Below are positions 7,423-9,282 of a stretch of 9,282 nucleotides of DNA, in pieces (the first letter of the stretch is position 1; every line of letters starts with the position of its first letter). The translations under genes and the position numbers were made by a program. A model generated the notes under the pieces. That model had not been told where the DNA came from, made no database searches, and saw only the letters and a list, made by a program, of their open reading frames with translations. The stretch is from Granulosicoccaceae bacterium (GTDB lineage Bacteria > Pseudomonadota > Gammaproteobacteria > Granulosicoccales > Granulosicoccaceae), in contig JALZUX010000437.1 of assembly GCA_023301405.1 (NCBI GenBank), positions 1 through 9,282 on the forward strand. Direction: 5' to 3'.

Positions 7423-8006
7423 AGAAATGGCAAATACTCGAAAAAGAAATCGCCTTCCAGGGATTTTTCCGGATGGTGACCTATAAAATCAAGCATGAGC
7501 TCTTTGCTGGTGGGTGGAGCGCACCCATTGAACGCGAACTGCTTGAGCGAGGACATGCGGCTGCCGTATTACCCTACGACGCCAACCTGGACTGTATCTT
7601 ATTAATAGAGCAATTCCGCGCGGGTGCAATGAAAGACAAAAATGGGCCGTGGCTTACTGAATTCATTGCCGGCATGGTTGAAGAGGGTGAATCGAGCGAA
7701 GACGTGATCCGGCGGGAATCCATGGAAGAGGCCGGCATTACGTTGCAGGACGTCCATTATCTTACTACTTATTATCCCACGCCGGGCGGTTGCTCAGAGA
7801 CAATAGCGTTGTACTGGGCACATGCTGATTTGTCAAACGCGGGCGGAAACTATGGGCTGGCTGGCGAAGGCGAGGATATTCGGGCATTTGTCGTTAAGTA
7901 TGACGAGGCTATGGAGATGCTTGATCAAGGAAAGATCAATAACTCGTTGGCAATTATATTGTTACTTTGGTTTCAAAGAATTAGGGAAAACTTCAAGTCA
8001 AAATGA
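7419..8006 (+). CDS. nudF: Nudix hydrolase, NudF-type ADP-ribose pyrophosphatase
   Basis: This 195-residue cytoplasmic enzyme belongs to the Nudix family and closely resembles E. coli NudF, which hydrolyses ADP-ribose and related ADP-sugars to AMP and sugar phosphate. The Nudix box runs from G85 to I107 in the GX5EX7REX2EEXG pattern, with E91, R99, E100, E103, E104 and G106 all present. NudF-specific neighbours are also visible: FERGHAAVLLPFD-like text here reads LLERGHAAAVLPYD, VLIEQ-like text reads LLIEQFRAGA, PGG-SE is present as TPGGCSE (121-127), and the loop EGEDIRAFVV (150-159) matches the catalytic-glutamate loop of E. coli NudF. The ATG overlaps the kdsB stop as ATGA, so it is probably translationally coupled. 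E. coli nudF sits next to tolC instead, so this placement is different. Substrate could be ADP-ribose or another nucleotide sugar; the subfamily call is firm, the physiological substrate is not. Confidence 0.88.
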   Translation: MKKWQILEKEIAFQGFFRMVTYKIKHELFAGGWSAPIERELLERGHAAAVLPYDANLDCILLIEQFRAGAMKDKNGPWLTEFIAGMVEEGESSEDVIRRESMEEAGITLQDVHYLTTYYPTPGGCSETIALYWAHADLSNAGGNYGLAGEGEDIRAFVVKYDEAMEMLDQGKINNSLAIILLLWFQRIRENFKSK

Positions 8007-8179
8007 CGAACTGATCGACAGTTTAATCGTAGCTTTCAAATGACATCTGAATCGAGTGCGGCTTTTCACGTTGTTGATTTAAGTTGTTGTGATTTGTACC
8101 GTTAGTTTTCGGATCTAGCGATTATAAGAAGCGATCTGTGATTCGACGAAAAGCAGTGGTCAGATGGAGTATTTTCTAA
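8007..8179 (+). other. Intergenic region between nudF and the right-edge gene
   Basis: This 173-bp gap ends the tightly packed cluster. It contains a short weak inverted repeat just after the nudF stop (AACTG at 8009-8013 and CAGTT at 8019-8023) without a following T-tract, so no terminator can be claimed. A TATAAG at 8123-8128 resembles a -10 box but has no good -35 at the right distance; TTGATT at 8074-8079 is too far away. A promoter for the downstream gene is likely here on spacing grounds but is not demonstrated. Confidence 0.35.
8166..8169 (+). promoter_or_regulatory. Ribosome binding site for the right-edge gene
   Basis: GGAG lies 10 bases upstream of the ATG at 8180. It is the best Shine-Dalgarno match near the start of the long open frame and supports that start. 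Confidence 0.5.
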
Positions 8180-9282
8180 ATGGCACAAAACGTAGATTTG
8201 ATAGTGGTCGGTACCGCCGAAGAACTATCAGCAACCGAGCTAACCCAGCGATTAATCGCCGAATTCGGACAATCCGGAGACGCGTTTATCGATTTGGTCG
8301 CGGCCGCCTGTTTAGGCGCGTCACCTTATACTGCACAAACTAAAGTTTCGCTTGATACAGCGGTTGAAGGGCAGATGCAGCTCGAGAAGTTGGGTGTGGT
8401 GTGCCAGGTTGTGATGGATGGCAAAGTCATGGGTGAATCAGCCCCGGCTAAACCTGAAGTTAAGCCTGTACTTGAGGAAAAGCCAACGCCGGTTGAACCT
8501 GCTGAGCCAGAAACAATTGAATCTGTCGAACAGGCAGAGTCATTAGCACCCATTGACCCAGCGCCTGATGTGGTCGCGCAGCCAGCTAAAAGTACGTCGC
8601 TGTCTGCCGGGGAGGATGTGAGCTTTGGCGATGAATTAGATTCGTTTGCCGACTTTGAGGCCACAGACGGTTCTGTAACTGAGATAAATGAAGACCCAGA
8701 CCAGCAGCCAGAACAGCAGCAGTCGGCTGAAAGCAGCGTAGAAAGCGACGGTGTAAGCTTTGACGATGAGCTTGGGTCACTTGACGAGGATGCTAAAAAA
8801 ACTCGCCAAAAAGTAAAAGAGCAAGCCGCTAAGTCTGCTGCAGAGCCAGAGCCTGAAGTAGCGTCACCAAGTGACGTTGAAGACGGTGAATCCGATGCGC
8901 CTGCGGCTGAACTCGTTCTTGATACTGATGATTTGGAATCGTCCGCCGCCGATAGCGAAAAGAGTGATGCTAAAGCGGCCGTCGAGTCAGGCGCTGATGA
9001 CGAATTGGTTTTATCGCTCTCTGTTGACGATTTAGGGCCACTAACGAAGCCCAAAGAAAAGAGTGGCAAGGTCGCGGACGATGGTGGTTTAACGCTCAGC
9101 CTCGACGACAGTACGCCACTGGCTGCACCGAAAAAAGGTGCCGCTGAAGCACAACCCGAAGCATTAAAAGAATCAATTAGTGTGGATGAAAGTCCTGCCG
9201 CTGAGGCCAAAGCACAGCCGCCAGAGGCCGCCGTGGAAATTCCAGAGCCGGTGACTGTTGCTCAGACTAAAGGCGTTGAGAA
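8180..9282 (+). CDS. Unrecognised protein with small N-terminal domain and long acidic low-complexity region (3' end missing)
   Basis: An open frame of 367 codons runs from ATG 8180 past the right edge with no stop. I do not recognise the gene. Residues 1 to about 85 look folded: a hydrophobic strand DLIVVG, a helix around TELTQRLIAEF, a second helical part, then VSLDTAVEGQMQLEKLGVVCQVV. That last segment resembles the helix-strand ending of ClpS or ribosomal L7/L12 C-terminal-type domains; this is pattern matching only. From about residue 90 the sequence is Pro/Glu/Ala-rich, and from 145 to 367 it has about 60 Asp/Glu among 223 residues and no Trp, Tyr, His, Cys or Met, which indicates disorder. 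Short acidic-hydrophobic motifs recur, starting at 145, 190, 244, 274 and 304. There is no signal peptide or LysM domain at the start, which argues against FimV despite a similar acidic linker. A membrane or other domain may follow beyond the edge. The unusual composition creates a long serine-rich open frame on the opposite strand, which is not a gene. Confidence 0.8.
   Translation, partial: MAQNVDLIVVGTAEELSATELTQRLIAEFGQSGDAFIDLVAAACLGASPYTAQTKVSLDTAVEGQMQLEKLGVVCQVVMDGKVMGESAPAKPEVKPVLEEKPTPVEPAEPETIESVEQAESLAPIDPAPDVVAQPAKSTSLSAGEDVSFGDELDSFADFEATDGSVTEINEDPDQQPEQQQSAESSVESDGVSFDDELGSLDEDAKKTRQKVKEQAAKSAAEPEPEVASPSDVEDGESDAPAAELVLDTDDLESSAADSEKSDAKAAVESGADDELVLSLSVDDLGPLTKPKEKSGKVADDGGLTLSLDDSTPLAAPKKGAAEAQPEALKESISVDESPAAEAKAQPPEAAVEIPEPVTVAQTKGVE

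Noticed and set aside
8006..8030. Possible terminator after nudF formed by ACGA/ACTG and CAGT/TCGT pairing
   Set aside because: The stems are only 4-5 bp with an uneven bulge, AT-rich, and no T-tract follows.
8326..9210. A 294-codon open frame on the minus strand, very rich in Ser and Ala
   Set aside because: It is the antisense of the Asp/Glu/Ala-rich coding region on the + strand, where GAA/GAT-type codons read backwards as Ser/Phe-type codons. It has no recognisable domain, and the + frame has an RBS and a folded N-terminus.
8180..9282. Identification of the right-edge gene as FimV
   Set aside because: The acidic linker is FimV-like, but the N-terminus lacks a signal peptide and a LysM domain, and the defining C-terminal domain is not in the window.

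Overview
The window looks like a chromosomal segment from a gammaproteobacterium, probably marine or environmental, with mid-range GC content. The evidence is gene content and order. A lolD 3' end is followed by comEC, an exbB/exbD pair, msbA, lpxK and kdsB. This combines the comEC-msbA-lpxK-kdsB order of Escherichia coli with the comEC-exbB-exbD-lpxK-kdsB order of Pseudomonas. I cannot name a genus. I see no mobile element, CRISPR array, rRNA or tRNA.

Layout, all on the + strand. Positions 1-147 hold the C-terminal end of the LolD lipoprotein-release ATPase. Positions 228-2570 encode ComEC, the DNA-uptake channel. Positions 2601-3727 encode a compact ExbB/TolQ-type and ExbD/TolR-type proton-channel pair with overlapping stop and start codons. 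After a 120-bp gap containing a clear inverted repeat come msbA (3848-5629, lipid A-core flippase), lpxK (5654-6658, lipid A 4'-kinase), kdsB (6655-7422, CMP-Kdo synthetase) and a nudF-like Nudix ADP-ribose pyrophosphatase (7419-8006). The last three genes are joined by 4-bp overlaps. After a 173-bp gap a new gene starts at 8180 and runs off the right edge. It has a small folded N-terminal domain and a long acidic, low-complexity region.

The core theme is building and exporting the lipopolysaccharide anchor. LpxK phosphorylates the lipid A precursor, KdsB activates Kdo for addition to it, and MsbA flips the finished core-lipid A across the inner membrane. LolD serves the parallel lipoprotein export route. 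The ExbB/ExbD pair is an ion-driven motor of unknown client here. ComEC is a passenger of this locus in many gammaproteobacteria. Tight spacing suggests one or two transcripts from comEC to nudF. I found no convincing rho-independent terminator or strong promoter.

Most of the window is conventional. The least explained parts are the right-edge gene, whose N-terminal domain resembles the ClpS / ribosomal L7/L12 C-terminal fold and whose linker carries recurring acidic-hydrophobic motifs; the hairpin ahead of msbA; and the coupling of nudF to kdsB.
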